From contig OY282355.1 in assembly GCA_958295525.1 (NCBI GenBank), positions 1,029,504 through 1,093,503 of the forward strand: a DNA stretch of 64,000 bases, in the 5' to 3' direction. The translations under genes and the position numbers were made by a program. The notes under the pieces were generated by a model. The model saw only the letters and a program-made list of their open reading frames with translations, was not told the origin of the DNA and made no database searches. The first letter of the stretch is position 1, and each line of letters begins with the position of its first letter. Below, one piece after another: positions 33,166 through 41,063 of the stretch. Source of the DNA: an uncultured Dehalococcoidia bacterium. Lineage in GTDB: Bacteria > Chloroflexota > Dehalococcoidia > Lucifugimonadales > Australimonadaceae.

Positions 33166-34413
33166 CTACCCCGGAAACATCCCCACGATCTCGCCTATCG
33201 CCGGGTTGTACCGCTGATGGCCGTGATAGATCATCCGCGCCTGATTGCGGTCGGGCGTGTAGTACACCTTCTCCTGCGTCATCTCCAGGCATTCGTTCGA
33301 CGCCGGATCCCGGAACACGTTCATCGGATCGCCGCCGTCCGCCACCGTCGCCATCGCTTCGTTCAGCATCCGGCGCAGTTGAATCACGCCCACGTCCGAC
33401 TCCCCAAGCCGCTCCCGCGTCCTGTCGGCCACCGGCCCTTGCGTGACCCACGCCATAAAGTCCTGCGGCAGCGGCACCTCCACGTTCAACTCTCCGTTCC
33501 GGTAGAGCGGAATCTCGTAGTACGGAACGCGCTCCTGCGGCGGAACCTCCGCCTCCGGCGGAAACTGATAGCGCGTGTACACCACGTGCAGCGTGTGCTC
33601 GTCGTCCACCGGCACGCGATACTGAAACTCCGTGCTCGTCGTGCCGGTCGTCGAGCGCAGAATGTTCGGAAACACCCACGGATGCCCAACCTTCCAAATG
33701 TCGTCGTCCTCGCTCGTCCCCTCCACAACGCGGCGCTTGAAAACCCCGTGCGCGAACTCGGTGAATCCGATGCGCTTGTGCGGACGCATCATCGCCTTCC
33801 GCCACGGCGGAACCTCCTCGCCCGACCGCTGCGCCAGCCACCAGCCGTACACGCCGTGCAGCCACTCCGCGTGCACCGGATCCGCCGAGTTCTCCTGACA
33901 CTGCAGCCAGTTGCAAGGCAGCATCGTAAAGCCGATGTCCCGCCAGGCGTGCTCTGTGACGAACAAGTCCCAGCGCGGCGTGAGGGGCGCCGGCGACGGG
34001 CCCAGGTACGCGAACAGCAGCCCGCCCAGTTCCTCGACGGGGTAGCCCGCGATTTTCACTTTCTCCTTGAACCGCCCGTCCGGGCGCACCGTCTCCTCGA
34101 ACGGTTGCTCGACGCACTGCCCCGTCTCGTCCATCATCCAGCCGTGATACATACAGCGCAGCCCGCGCTCCTCCGGGATCCCGTAGGAGAGGTCGACGCG
34201 CCGGTGCGGACAGAACCGCTCGATCAGGCCCAGCGTGCCGGACTTGTCCTTGTAGAGCACGAGGTCCTCGCCGAGCAGCCGCACCGCTTTCGTGGGGCGG
34301 TCGTCGAGTTCCGCCGCCGCGGCGACGGGATGCCAGTAGCGGCGCATCAACTCGCCCATCGGCGTCCCCGGCCCGACCTGCGTAAGCCGTTCGTTCTCCT
34401 CTTGCGTCAGCAT
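33166..34413 (-). CDS. Rieske-type aromatic ring-hydroxylating oxygenase, alpha subunit-like, copy 2
   Basis: A 415-residue paralogue of the gene at 23144. The Rieske centre CPH plus CMYHGW and the iron-site stretch ENSADPVHAEWLH are intact. The first 160 residues are almost identical to copy 1, while the catalytic domain from about residue 185 diverges strongly, suggesting the same electron donor but a different substrate. AGGAGG precedes the ATG. It is divergent from the ParB/SNF2 operon with only 113 bases between start codons. Confidence 0.9.
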   Translation of the reverse strand: MLTQEENERLTQVGPGTPMGELMRRYWHPVAAAAELDDRPTKAVRLLGEDLVLYKDKSGTLGLIERFCPHRRVDLSYGIPEERGLRCMYHGWMMDETGQCVEQPFEETVRPDGRFKEKVKIAGYPVEELGGLLFAYLGPSPAPLTPRWDLFVTEHAWRDIGFTMLPCNWLQCQENSADPVHAEWLHGVYGWWLAQRSGEEVPPWRKAMMRPHKRIGFTEFAHGVFKRRVVEGTSEDDDIWKVGHPWVFPNILRSTTGTTSTEFQYRVPVDDEHTLHVVYTRYQFPPEAEVPPQERVPYYEIPLYRNGELNVEVPLPQDFMAWVTQGPVADRTRERLGESDVGVIQLRRMLNEAMATVADGGDPMNVFRDPASNECLEMTQEKVYYTPDRNQARMIYHGHQRYNPAIGEIVGMFPG

Positions 34414-34475
34414 CGCGCGCCTCCTGTGTGGGCGAGGATATGGGCAATGGTAGCGGATTTGGGGGGGAGGGGAGG

Positions 34476-34504
34476 TTGACGGATAGCCCGACCTCCGGTA
34501 TATG
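34476..34504 (+). promoter_or_regulatory. sigma70-like promoter of the ParB/SNF2/radical SAM operon
   Basis: TTGACG at 34476-34481 and TATATG at 34499-34504 are spaced by 17 bases. Transcription would start near 34511, just before the GGAGG ribosome site of the first gene. Confidence 0.6.
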
Positions 34505-34526
34505 TAAGATAGAGGAGGGTTGCACG

Positions 34527-35525
34527 ATGCGCTTTGACATGCTGCCAGTGGCGGACTTGGAACTTGATGTCTCCAATCCCAGAGTCGCTAGGGTCGTCGA
34601 GATGTACGGCGACGAGGTTACCTACGACCGCATGCGGTTGGCGCTGGGCGTATCCGCTAGCGACGACTCCAACAACGGCACGACCTTCTACAGCCTGCGG
34701 GAATCTATACGCACGAATGGGGGGATCATCCACCCCATCATCGTTAACGACCTCAGTGGCCGGATGGTCGTGATTGAGGGGAATACGCGAGCGATGATCT
34801 ACAAGGAATTCGTCGACTCTGACCTGGACGGCGACTGGAGCGTCATTCCCGCCGTCGTTCACCCGAACTTGGGGCAGGCGGAAATTGACGCGATTCGCTT
34901 GCAATCCCACCTCGTGGGCCCTCGGGAATGGGACCCTTACTCCAAGGCTAAGTACTTGGAGCACTTGAGGAATTCTCAGCACCTGACCTTCAGCCAGATC
35001 GTCGACTTTTGTGGAGGGCAACAACAAGAAGTTGCTCGCTACATTGATGCTTACAACGACATGGAGCGATATTATCGGCCTATCCTCGCAGATGACCACA
35101 GTTTTGACCATACTCGATTTAGCGCGTTTGTAGAATTGCAGCGAGGTCAAGTAGCCGAAGCCTTGTCGCAGGCTGGATTTTCGAAATCCGCCTTTGCCCA
35201 ATGGGTAGATGACAAGCGAGTGTACCCATTGAATCTCGTCCGCAGTTTGCCTCGGATACTCAGGAACCCCAAAGCTAAAGAGGTTTTCTTGACGGACGGA
35301 GCGCAGGAAGCAGTCAAAGCGCTAGATTCTCCTTTGCCTGAGGAATCGTTGAAGAGCGCGAGCCTGTCTCAATTGCTCAACGAAGTGAAGCGTCGGATAT
35401 GGGAAATGCCCTACGCCCAGTTGCGGCAACTTAAGGAGCAAGTTGGTTCAGCGGAGGGCGAGAGCATTGTAGAGACTCGCTATGCCTTGGACCAGCTGTG
35501 CCAAGACATAGCGTCCGACGAGTAA
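34527..35525 (+). CDS. ParB/Srx-like domain protein, operon gene 1
   Basis: A 332-residue protein. Residues about 5-115 form a ParB/sulfiredoxin-like domain: LPVADLELDVSNPR, SLRESIRTNGGIIHPIIVND and VIEGNTRAMIYKEF replace the usual ParB boxes, and DAIRLQSHLVGPREWDPYSKAKYLEHL resembles the segment leading to the helix-turn-helix. The C-terminal half is helical and unrecognised. ParB-fold proteins bind CTP or DNA, and some relatives are nucleases or kinases; the catalytic role here is unknown. AGGAGG supports the ATG at 34527. Base composition is distinctly more AT-rich than the flanks. Confidence 0.78.
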   Translation: MRFDMLPVADLELDVSNPRVARVVEMYGDEVTYDRMRLALGVSASDDSNNGTTFYSLRESIRTNGGIIHPIIVNDLSGRMVVIEGNTRAMIYKEFVDSDLDGDWSVIPAVVHPNLGQAEIDAIRLQSHLVGPREWDPYSKAKYLEHLRNSQHLTFSQIVDFCGGQQQEVARYIDAYNDMERYYRPILADDHSFDHTRFSAFVELQRGQVAEALSQAGFSKSAFAQWVDDKRVYPLNLVRSLPRILRNPKAKEVFLTDGAQEAVKALDSPLPEESLKSASLSQLLNEVKRRIWEMPYAQLRQLKEQVGSAEGESIVETRYALDQLCQDIASDE

Positions 35526-35531
35526 TGTCCT

Positions 35532-35942
35532 ATGCCGGAATCCCGTGCCCACATGAACCTTGTCAAGCATTTGCTGGACTACGTCGTCAGCGTATGGATG
35601 AATGGCGATAAAGGATTGGTTTTCCTAGACTCCCCGGATAGCCCTAGGCAGATGAAGCCCCCTTTGGTCAACGGCTTCACCCCCGACCTTTTTGCGCGTA
35701 ACGCTCACACGGGAGTCACTATCATAGGAGAAGCAAAGACGGCGCGTGACCTGCAAAGCCCGCATACGGAGAACCAGATCAGAGGTTTCCTAGCCAAATG
35801 CGTAGAAGAAACGCCATCAACCTTCGTGCTGGCCGTTCCTTGGGATATGGTGCGCCACGCACGTTGGATCTTGCGAATAATTCAAAAGGATGCTAGTGTG
35901 GCGGAAGCCCAAACCATCGTACTGGAGGAATTGGAAGGATAG
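35532..35942 (+). CDS. Small PD-(D/E)XK-like nuclease, operon gene 2
   Basis: A 136-residue protein with a probable PD-(D/E)XK core: FTPDLFARN supplies the PD, and IIGEAKTARDL supplies the E-x-K about 17 residues later. An ENQIRGFL helix follows, as in Holliday-junction-resolvase-like and restriction-type nucleases. It begins six bases after the first ParB-like gene and its stop is one base before the helicase start, so coupling is likely. Its size fits a stand-alone nuclease subunit that works with the adjacent helicase. Assignment rests on short motifs. Confidence 0.65.
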   Translation: MPESRAHMNLVKHLLDYVVSVWMNGDKGLVFLDSPDSPRQMKPPLVNGFTPDLFARNAHTGVTIIGEAKTARDLQSPHTENQIRGFLAKCVEETPSTFVLAVPWDMVRHARWILRIIQKDASVAEAQTIVLEELEG

Positions 35943-35943
35943 C

Positions 35944-37443
35944 ATGCAACGTCCGTCCTCAGCGCAGCGCTCTCTTCCTTTGCGCCTTGGCAGGGAACCT
36001 GTGGTTACGCCTAAGCTGGAGGCGTTCCCTTATCAGTTGGACGCGGTGGAGGCTATCAGAGACCTCGAGTACGCTGCTGTTTTCCACGAGCAAGGACTGG
36101 GGAAGACGAAGATCGCCATCGATGTCTTGTTGTATTGGCTTCGGACCAAGGTTATCGATACGGTGATGCTTGTCACCAAGAAGGGGCTAATTGCGAATTG
36201 GGAACGCGAGTTTGCCGTCCATGCCTATGTCAGGCCTCGCTTGCTGACCTTAAACGCAAAGGCGAACTACTACGTTTTCAACAGCCCTGTGAGGGTGATA
36301 TTGACTCATTTTGAGGCAATTCAGAAAGAAGAGAAGCGTATAGAAATCTTTTGCAGAACTCGTAAATTGGGCATAATTATAGATGAATCTGCGCGCCTAA
36401 AGAATCCTGATACAGGCTTAACTCAGTCTTTCATCCGTTTATCGGCCGGCTTCATACGCCGCATTATTATGACAGGAACCCCTGTCGCCAACAGGCCAGA
36501 AGACGTGTGGTCGCAAATATGCTTTCTCGACCATGGGGTGAGCCTTGGCGAAAACTTCAAGGAATTCCGCGCTCGAGTCCAGTTGCAAAAAGGCTTGGAG
36601 GGAAACGCTGAGGGACAGCAACGGTTTCAATATGAACTCGAGGACGTGCAGCAAAGAATCGCCCCTTTTTCTGTCAGAGAAACGAAAAACAGCGGAGTCA
36701 TTACTTTGCCAAATAAACTCATTCACGCAGTCCCAACCGAATGGGAGCGCATCCAGTTCGATATGTACCGACAAGTTCGGAATGACTTGAGAGCAGTTCT
36801 CATTAGAGACGGACAGCCCGTCGAAGAAAATGAAGAACCTGTGCTGAGGCGACTTGTCCGTTTGATTCAGATCGCTTCTAATCCGAGAATGTTGGACACT
36901 ACTTACGCGGGAGAACCCGGTAAAATGGCGGCATTGCAAGACATTCTGTACACTGCTCACGACCAAAACGAGAAGGCTATCGTATGGACGTCGTTCACGG
37001 ATAACGTTGACTGGCTCACACGTGAACTGCGAAATTTTGGAGCACGGCGCGTTCATGGCAAGCTTGGGATAGAAGCGCGGGAACGCTCCCTATCCGCATT
37101 TCTCACCGACTCTCGCGTCGAAGTGCTCGTTGCCACTCCCGCGTCAGCCAAAGAAGGCTTGACTCTAACCGTCGCCAACCACGTCATTTTCTACGACCGC
37201 ACCTTCAGCCTTGATGACTACTTGCAAGCCCAAGACCGTATCCACCGAATTTCCCAAGAGAAAATCTGCCACGTCCACAACTTAATTATGACCGACTCGA
37301 TTGACGAGTGGGTCGCCGTGCTCCTCGAGGCTAAGCACACGGCGGCTCAACTTGCCCAAGGCGATCTCTCCCCCCTTGACTTCCAGGCGAAGATGCGTTA
37401 TGACTTTGGACAGGTTCTTGCGGGAATCCTAGGAACAGGCTGA
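35944..37443 (+). CDS. SNF2-family DNA helicase/translocase, operon gene 3
   Basis: A 499-residue superfamily 2 ATPase with all Snf2 boxes. Motif I is HEQGLGKTKIA (about residues 45-55), motif II is IIIDESARLKN, motif III is MTGTPVANRPED, motif V is AKEGLTLTVAN and motif VI is QAQDRIHRISQ. There is no long insert, extra zinc finger or fused nuclease, so it is a compact single-module translocase. It probably moves along duplex DNA to deliver or activate its partners. The ATG at 35944 follows the nuclease stop directly; the longer frame from 35890 overlaps the nuclease gene. Confidence 0.92.
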   Translation: MQRPSSAQRSLPLRLGREPVVTPKLEAFPYQLDAVEAIRDLEYAAVFHEQGLGKTKIAIDVLLYWLRTKVIDTVMLVTKKGLIANWEREFAVHAYVRPRLLTLNAKANYYVFNSPVRVILTHFEAIQKEEKRIEIFCRTRKLGIIIDESARLKNPDTGLTQSFIRLSAGFIRRIIMTGTPVANRPEDVWSQICFLDHGVSLGENFKEFRARVQLQKGLEGNAEGQQRFQYELEDVQQRIAPFSVRETKNSGVITLPNKLIHAVPTEWERIQFDMYRQVRNDLRAVLIRDGQPVEENEEPVLRRLVRLIQIASNPRMLDTTYAGEPGKMAALQDILYTAHDQNEKAIVWTSFTDNVDWLTRELRNFGARRVHGKLGIEARERSLSAFLTDSRVEVLVATPASAKEGLTLTVANHVIFYDRTFSLDDYLQAQDRIHRISQEKICHVHNLIMTDSIDEWVAVLLEAKHTAAQLAQGDLSPLDFQAKMRYDFGQVLAGILGTG

Positions 37444-37457
37444 CAGAGGAGGGCCAG

Positions 37458-38450
37458 ATGCCGTTTGTGCAGGAAGGTGCAGAGAGCAGCATCCCGCTTA
37501 GGGGGGAACAGGTTCTCGTCCACCAAGGCGTCATGCCTCACAGCGACCTGCGGTTCTACGCCGACAACCCTCGGATCTACACGCTCGTTGGGCGCAATGA
37601 GTCAATTCCTTCCCAAGAGGAGATAGAGGCAACCCTGTGCGAGATGGACCACGTGAACGGGCTTATCCAGTCTATCCGCGCCCACGGAGGCTTGATTGAC
37701 CCCGTGCTGGTGAGAGACGGTGACTACGTGGTGCTTGAAGGGAACAGCCGCCTCGCTGCCTACCGAAAGCTGGCGCGTCTCGACCCGATCAGATGGGGTA
37801 GGATGCGCGTAACCTTGCTGCCAGCCGACATAAGGGATGACTTGGTGTTCGCATTGCTTGGACAATACCACCTCGTAGGCAAAAAGGATTGGCAGCCTTA
37901 CGAGCAGGCCGGATACTACTATCGGCGGCATATGGATCACAATGTTCCAATCACTACAATCGCCTCAGAGATGGCCATACCCAGCCAGAGAGTCCGACGT
38001 CTCATAGACACGTATGACTTCATGGTCAGACACAACGAATCCAGCATTGACCGCTGGAGTTATTATGAGGAGTACCTGAAGAACCCCGCCATTAAGCAGG
38101 CGAGACGTGACAATCCTACAATGGACGAAGTGGTGGTTCGGAAAATCCGCAGCGGAGAGATACCGCGTGCAATCGAAATCAGGGACAACTTGTCGGTTGT
38201 TGCCAAGTCGGGAGGAAGGGCACTGAATAAATTCTTGCGAGAAGAAAATTCGTTCGAAGAGGCCGTTGAAATGACCGCGGACCGCAGCGATTGGTACAAA
38301 AGAATCAATCGTTTCAAGAAACAGCTGGCAAGTTCTGAACAGGAATTGCGTAGCCTTTCTGACGAACAGCGTAAGAAGTGTGTCTATGAGTTGAGGCAAA
38401 TTCAGCGAATCCTCAACGGGATACTCCCTAAGATACAAGGCCCAGGATGA
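37458..38450 (+). CDS. Second ParB-like protein, operon gene 4
   Basis: A 330-residue protein distantly like operon gene 1. It has SIRAHGGLIDPVLVRDGDYVVLEGNSRLAAYRKL, with the ParB-type EGNSR loop, then LGQYHLVGKKDWQPYEQAGYY and a probable DNA-binding helix-turn-helix (ITTIASEMAIPSQRVRRLIDTY, about residues 155-178). The end is a basic helical region. GGAGG precedes the ATG. Its last four bases (ATGA) overlap the radical SAM gene. Two different ParB-like proteins in one operon are unusual for a partition locus, and no ParA ATPase is present. Confidence 0.8.
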   Translation: MPFVQEGAESSIPLRGEQVLVHQGVMPHSDLRFYADNPRIYTLVGRNESIPSQEEIEATLCEMDHVNGLIQSIRAHGGLIDPVLVRDGDYVVLEGNSRLAAYRKLARLDPIRWGRMRVTLLPADIRDDLVFALLGQYHLVGKKDWQPYEQAGYYYRRHMDHNVPITTIASEMAIPSQRVRRLIDTYDFMVRHNESSIDRWSYYEEYLKNPAIKQARRDNPTMDEVVVRKIRSGEIPRAIEIRDNLSVVAKSGGRALNKFLREENSFEEAVEMTADRSDWYKRINRFKKQLASSEQELRSLSDEQRKKCVYELRQIQRILNGILPKIQGPG

Positions 38451-39820
38451 AAATCCTTCTCGTCCAACCCGCTTACTACACGCGCTACCCGCCTTTGGGG
38501 TTGCTCAAATTGGCCGCCATGCACAAGAACAAGGGAGACGAAGTCCTCTTTGTGCGCGGCCTAGAGCATCCCGAATTGCGGCCTGACGTCGTCTACGTCA
38601 CAAGCCTCTTTACGTATGCGTGGAAGCACGTCCACAACACCGTGGCCTATTACAGAGCGCTCTACCCGGAGGCCAAGGTTGTGCTGGGCGGCATATACGC
38701 AACCCTGATGCCTGAGCACGCTAGGTTGTCAGGAGCGCACGAGGTTCACACGGGATTGGTAACCGAAGCCGAGGGCTACCGCCCCGACTACTCCCTTGTC
38801 CCCGAATGGGACTCCAGCATAATGTTTTCGATGCGGGGTTGCATCCGTAAGTGCGCTTTCTGTGCGGTTCCTCGACTCGAAGGCAAGACGAGTGGGAAGG
38901 CGCAAACAGTCCGTGACTTGATAGAGCCAGGTCACAAAAAGGCCATTCTATGGGATAACAACGTCTTGGGTGTTCCCAATTGGTCAGACGTGGTTGACGA
39001 ATTGAAGGATGCAGGCGTAAGCGTGGACTTTAATCAGGGATTAGACGCTCGCCTTATCACTGATGATATAGCACGAAAATTGCGCGAAATTCGGGTCAAT
39101 CCTATACGCCTTGCCTACGACATACCTAGCGAAAAACCTGCAGTGGAATCCGCGATAGAGTCACTGCATTCCGCAGGGTTCAGTCGGCGCAGAATTATTG
39201 TCTACACCTTGTATAATTTCACTGACACGCCGGAGCAGTTTTGGGGCCGAGTCACCGACCTTATCTCTTGGGGGTCAGTGTCGTACCCAATGCGCTACGA
39301 ACCTCTCAATTCCTTGACAAAAAACCGCTATGTTTCTCCGCATTGGACCGCCGAACAACTTGAGATGGTGGCCGCTGCCCGTCGTGTAATCGGGGCAGGA
39401 GGAGCCTTCCCTCCATACCAAGCACTCATAGACAAGATGACCCAGGCCAGCAGTTTCGAGGACGCGTTTAGCCTTCGAGGAACATCGCGGCGTACCAAGA
39501 TAGGAATTGCTGGAACCATTGAGGAACCCACCCCTAACCTGTCCCCGGAGCGCACATTGTTCCGTGACCTCTTCAATGACCCTGCTACGCTTCAGTCTGG
39601 TGTCCATTGCGCGGAGTGTGGGTCTTGCCTTGCAGTCAGCGATAGGGCTTTCGCCATACAGGACTATGCGGGGCGCTACGTTGCCTACCTTTGCCCAGAC
39701 TGCCATCCCAACAAGAAGTGGATCAACGGGCTGTGGCGTTCTACCCTGGGCGACGGGTTCACACTGAACGGAGAGGCAAGCCCACTGACGATCCCCGTGC
39801 TTGCCAGCACAGTCCATTAG
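38447..39820 (+). CDS. Radical SAM protein with B12-binding-like N-terminus and zinc ribbon, operon gene 5
   Basis: A 457-residue radical SAM enzyme. Residues 1-110 have the fold pattern of B12-binding radical SAM proteins (MKILLVQPAYY, PPLGLLKLAAM, VVLGGIYATLMPE), though the cobalamin DxHxxG motif is not evident. The 4Fe-4S motif is RGCIRKCAFCAVP (about residues 129-141). The C-terminal region has CAECGSC and YLCPDCH, a probable zinc ribbon that could bind nucleic acid. It is translationally coupled to the ParB-like gene. A role in modifying DNA, RNA or a protein is possible; the substrate cannot be read. Confidence 0.88.
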   Translation: MKILLVQPAYYTRYPPLGLLKLAAMHKNKGDEVLFVRGLEHPELRPDVVYVTSLFTYAWKHVHNTVAYYRALYPEAKVVLGGIYATLMPEHARLSGAHEVHTGLVTEAEGYRPDYSLVPEWDSSIMFSMRGCIRKCAFCAVPRLEGKTSGKAQTVRDLIEPGHKKAILWDNNVLGVPNWSDVVDELKDAGVSVDFNQGLDARLITDDIARKLREIRVNPIRLAYDIPSEKPAVESAIESLHSAGFSRRRIIVYTLYNFTDTPEQFWGRVTDLISWGSVSYPMRYEPLNSLTKNRYVSPHWTAEQLEMVAAARRVIGAGGAFPPYQALIDKMTQASSFEDAFSLRGTSRRTKIGIAGTIEEPTPNLSPERTLFRDLFNDPATLQSGVHCAECGSCLAVSDRAFAIQDYAGRYVAYLCPDCHPNKKWINGLWRSTLGDGFTLNGEASPLTIPVLASTVH

Positions 39821-39842
39821 GCTATGCCTCCCCCTCCCTCCC

Positions 39843-40051
39843 CTACCCCACGGCGCGAATCCGTTCCTCGCCTTGCCCGCCGCCCCGCCTGCTATCCTGA
39901 CTCCCAATGCGCCTCCGGCAACCGGCCTTAACGAACGAAATGAGCGCTTTTGAGCGCTTTATCCACGAAAACGCGCCCCATCGGAGTACAATAGCCCCCG
40001 GCGCGCGAGGGGTTGCGCCGGACGAGAGCGCGAGACGAGAGGAGACGCGAG
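39843..40051. other. Intergenic region with dispersed duplicate and TACAAT box
   Basis: Sequence 39848-39966 resembles 29306-29492 and ends with the same ATGAGCGCTTTTGAGCGC stretch (39940 on). A TACAAT at 39987-39992 probably drives the isochorismatase-family gene. No coding region is supported. Confidence 0.5.
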
Positions 40052-40753
40052 ATGGCGACCGACTACGGGTTCGAAGACCACTGCTGGCAAGACGTCGTGA
40101 GCCCCGAAGACTTGGAGTTGTACAAGCACTACGAGCGCGACCTCTACGTTGGGCGTCGCCCCGCGCTGCTGGCGATAGACCTCTACAACATGGCCTATCA
40201 GGGCGGCGCGCGCCCCGTCCACGAGGTGGCGAAGGAGTTCCCCAGCGCCTGCGGCGAGTACGCTTGGAACGCCATCGAGCCCACCAAGCAGTTGTTCGCA
40301 ATGGCGCGGGCGCGCGGCTTCCCCGTCGTCTACACCACCGGCGAGGACCGGACCGAGGCGCGCCCCAACCGCGTCCGCGCCACGAACCGCCGCCCCGCCA
40401 ACGGCGGCGAGGAGCCGTTCGGCATCTTCGAGGCGTTCGCCCCGCAGCCCGAAGACCTGATCATCTACAAGCAGCGCGCCAGCGGCTTCTACGGCACGCC
40501 GCTCGCCGCCCACCTCACGCAGGCCGGCGTCGACACGCTGCTCGTCTGCGGCGAAAGCGTCAGCGGATGCGTGCGCGCCTCCGTCGTCGACGCCTACTCC
40601 TGCGGCTTCCACGTCGTCGTCGCTGAGGAGTGCGTGTACGACCGCAGCCTCCTGTCGTGCAAGGTCAACCTCTTCGATATGCACCACAAGTACGCCGACG
40701 TGATGCGCCTCGGTCAACTCGCCGAGCACCTCGAAGCCTTCCCCGAAGCGTAA
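40052..40753 (+). CDS. Isochorismatase-family cysteine hydrolase
   Basis: A 233-residue hydrolase of the isochorismatase/N-carbamoylsarcosine amidase family. The catalytic triad is visible: Asp in LLAIDLYN (about residue 36), Lys in YKQRASGFYGT (about 140) and Cys in GESVSGCVRASV (about 173). The residues around the Cys fit amidases acting on small C-N bonds better than true isochorismatases. GAGGAGACGCGAG precedes the ATG at 40052, so the longer frame from 40013 is rejected. Substrate unknown. Confidence 0.87.
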   Translation: MATDYGFEDHCWQDVVSPEDLELYKHYERDLYVGRRPALLAIDLYNMAYQGGARPVHEVAKEFPSACGEYAWNAIEPTKQLFAMARARGFPVVYTTGEDRTEARPNRVRATNRRPANGGEEPFGIFEAFAPQPEDLIIYKQRASGFYGTPLAAHLTQAGVDTLLVCGESVSGCVRASVVDAYSCGFHVVVAEECVYDRSLLSCKVNLFDMHHKYADVMRLGQLAEHLEAFPEA

Positions 40754-40756
40754 GCC

Positions 40757-40990
40757 TGGATTCCCGCCTACGCGGGAATGGCGGGGCAGAGGGCGGGATG
40801 GCGATGAGGGCGAGGTTCCCGCCTACGCGGGAATGACGGGGCAAGGGGGCGGGATTCCCGCCTTCGCGGGAATGACGGGGCAAGGGGCGGGGTTCCCGCC
40901 TTCGCGGGAATGGCGGGGCAGAGGGCGGGAGTGACGATGAAGGGCGAGGTTCCCGCCTTCGCGGGAATGACGATGTGGGGCGCGCGGGAA
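40757..40990. repeat. Palindromic repeat array
   Basis: Six palindromes in one orientation, spaced by 35-50 bp; the loop alternates between CTACG and CTTCG types. No gene is supported. Confidence 0.87.
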
Positions 40991-41051
40991 TCCCGCCCCC
41001 CTCTGCCGTAGGGGAGAGCCGGCGCGCCCTTGACGCTACCCTCCTTCTTCG

Positions 41052-41057
41052 TATAAT
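41052..41057 (+). promoter_or_regulatory. -10 box TATAAT, leaderless type
   Basis: A consensus TATAAT ends six bases before the ATG at 41064 with no ribosome site, so transcription should start at the ATG. Confidence 0.65.
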
Positions 41058-41063
41058 TGACGC

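Noticed and set aside
34527-38450. Chromosome or plasmid partition (parABS) locus
   Set aside because: Two ParB-like genes are present but there is no ParA ATPase or visible parS sites, and the other genes are a helicase, nuclease and radical SAM enzyme.
34527-39820. Dpd or Dnd/Ssp DNA-modification system
   Set aside because: No DpdA/TGT-like, DndC/SspD sulfur-transfer or cysteine desulfurase gene is present; only the presence of a helicase and ParB-like proteins is shared.
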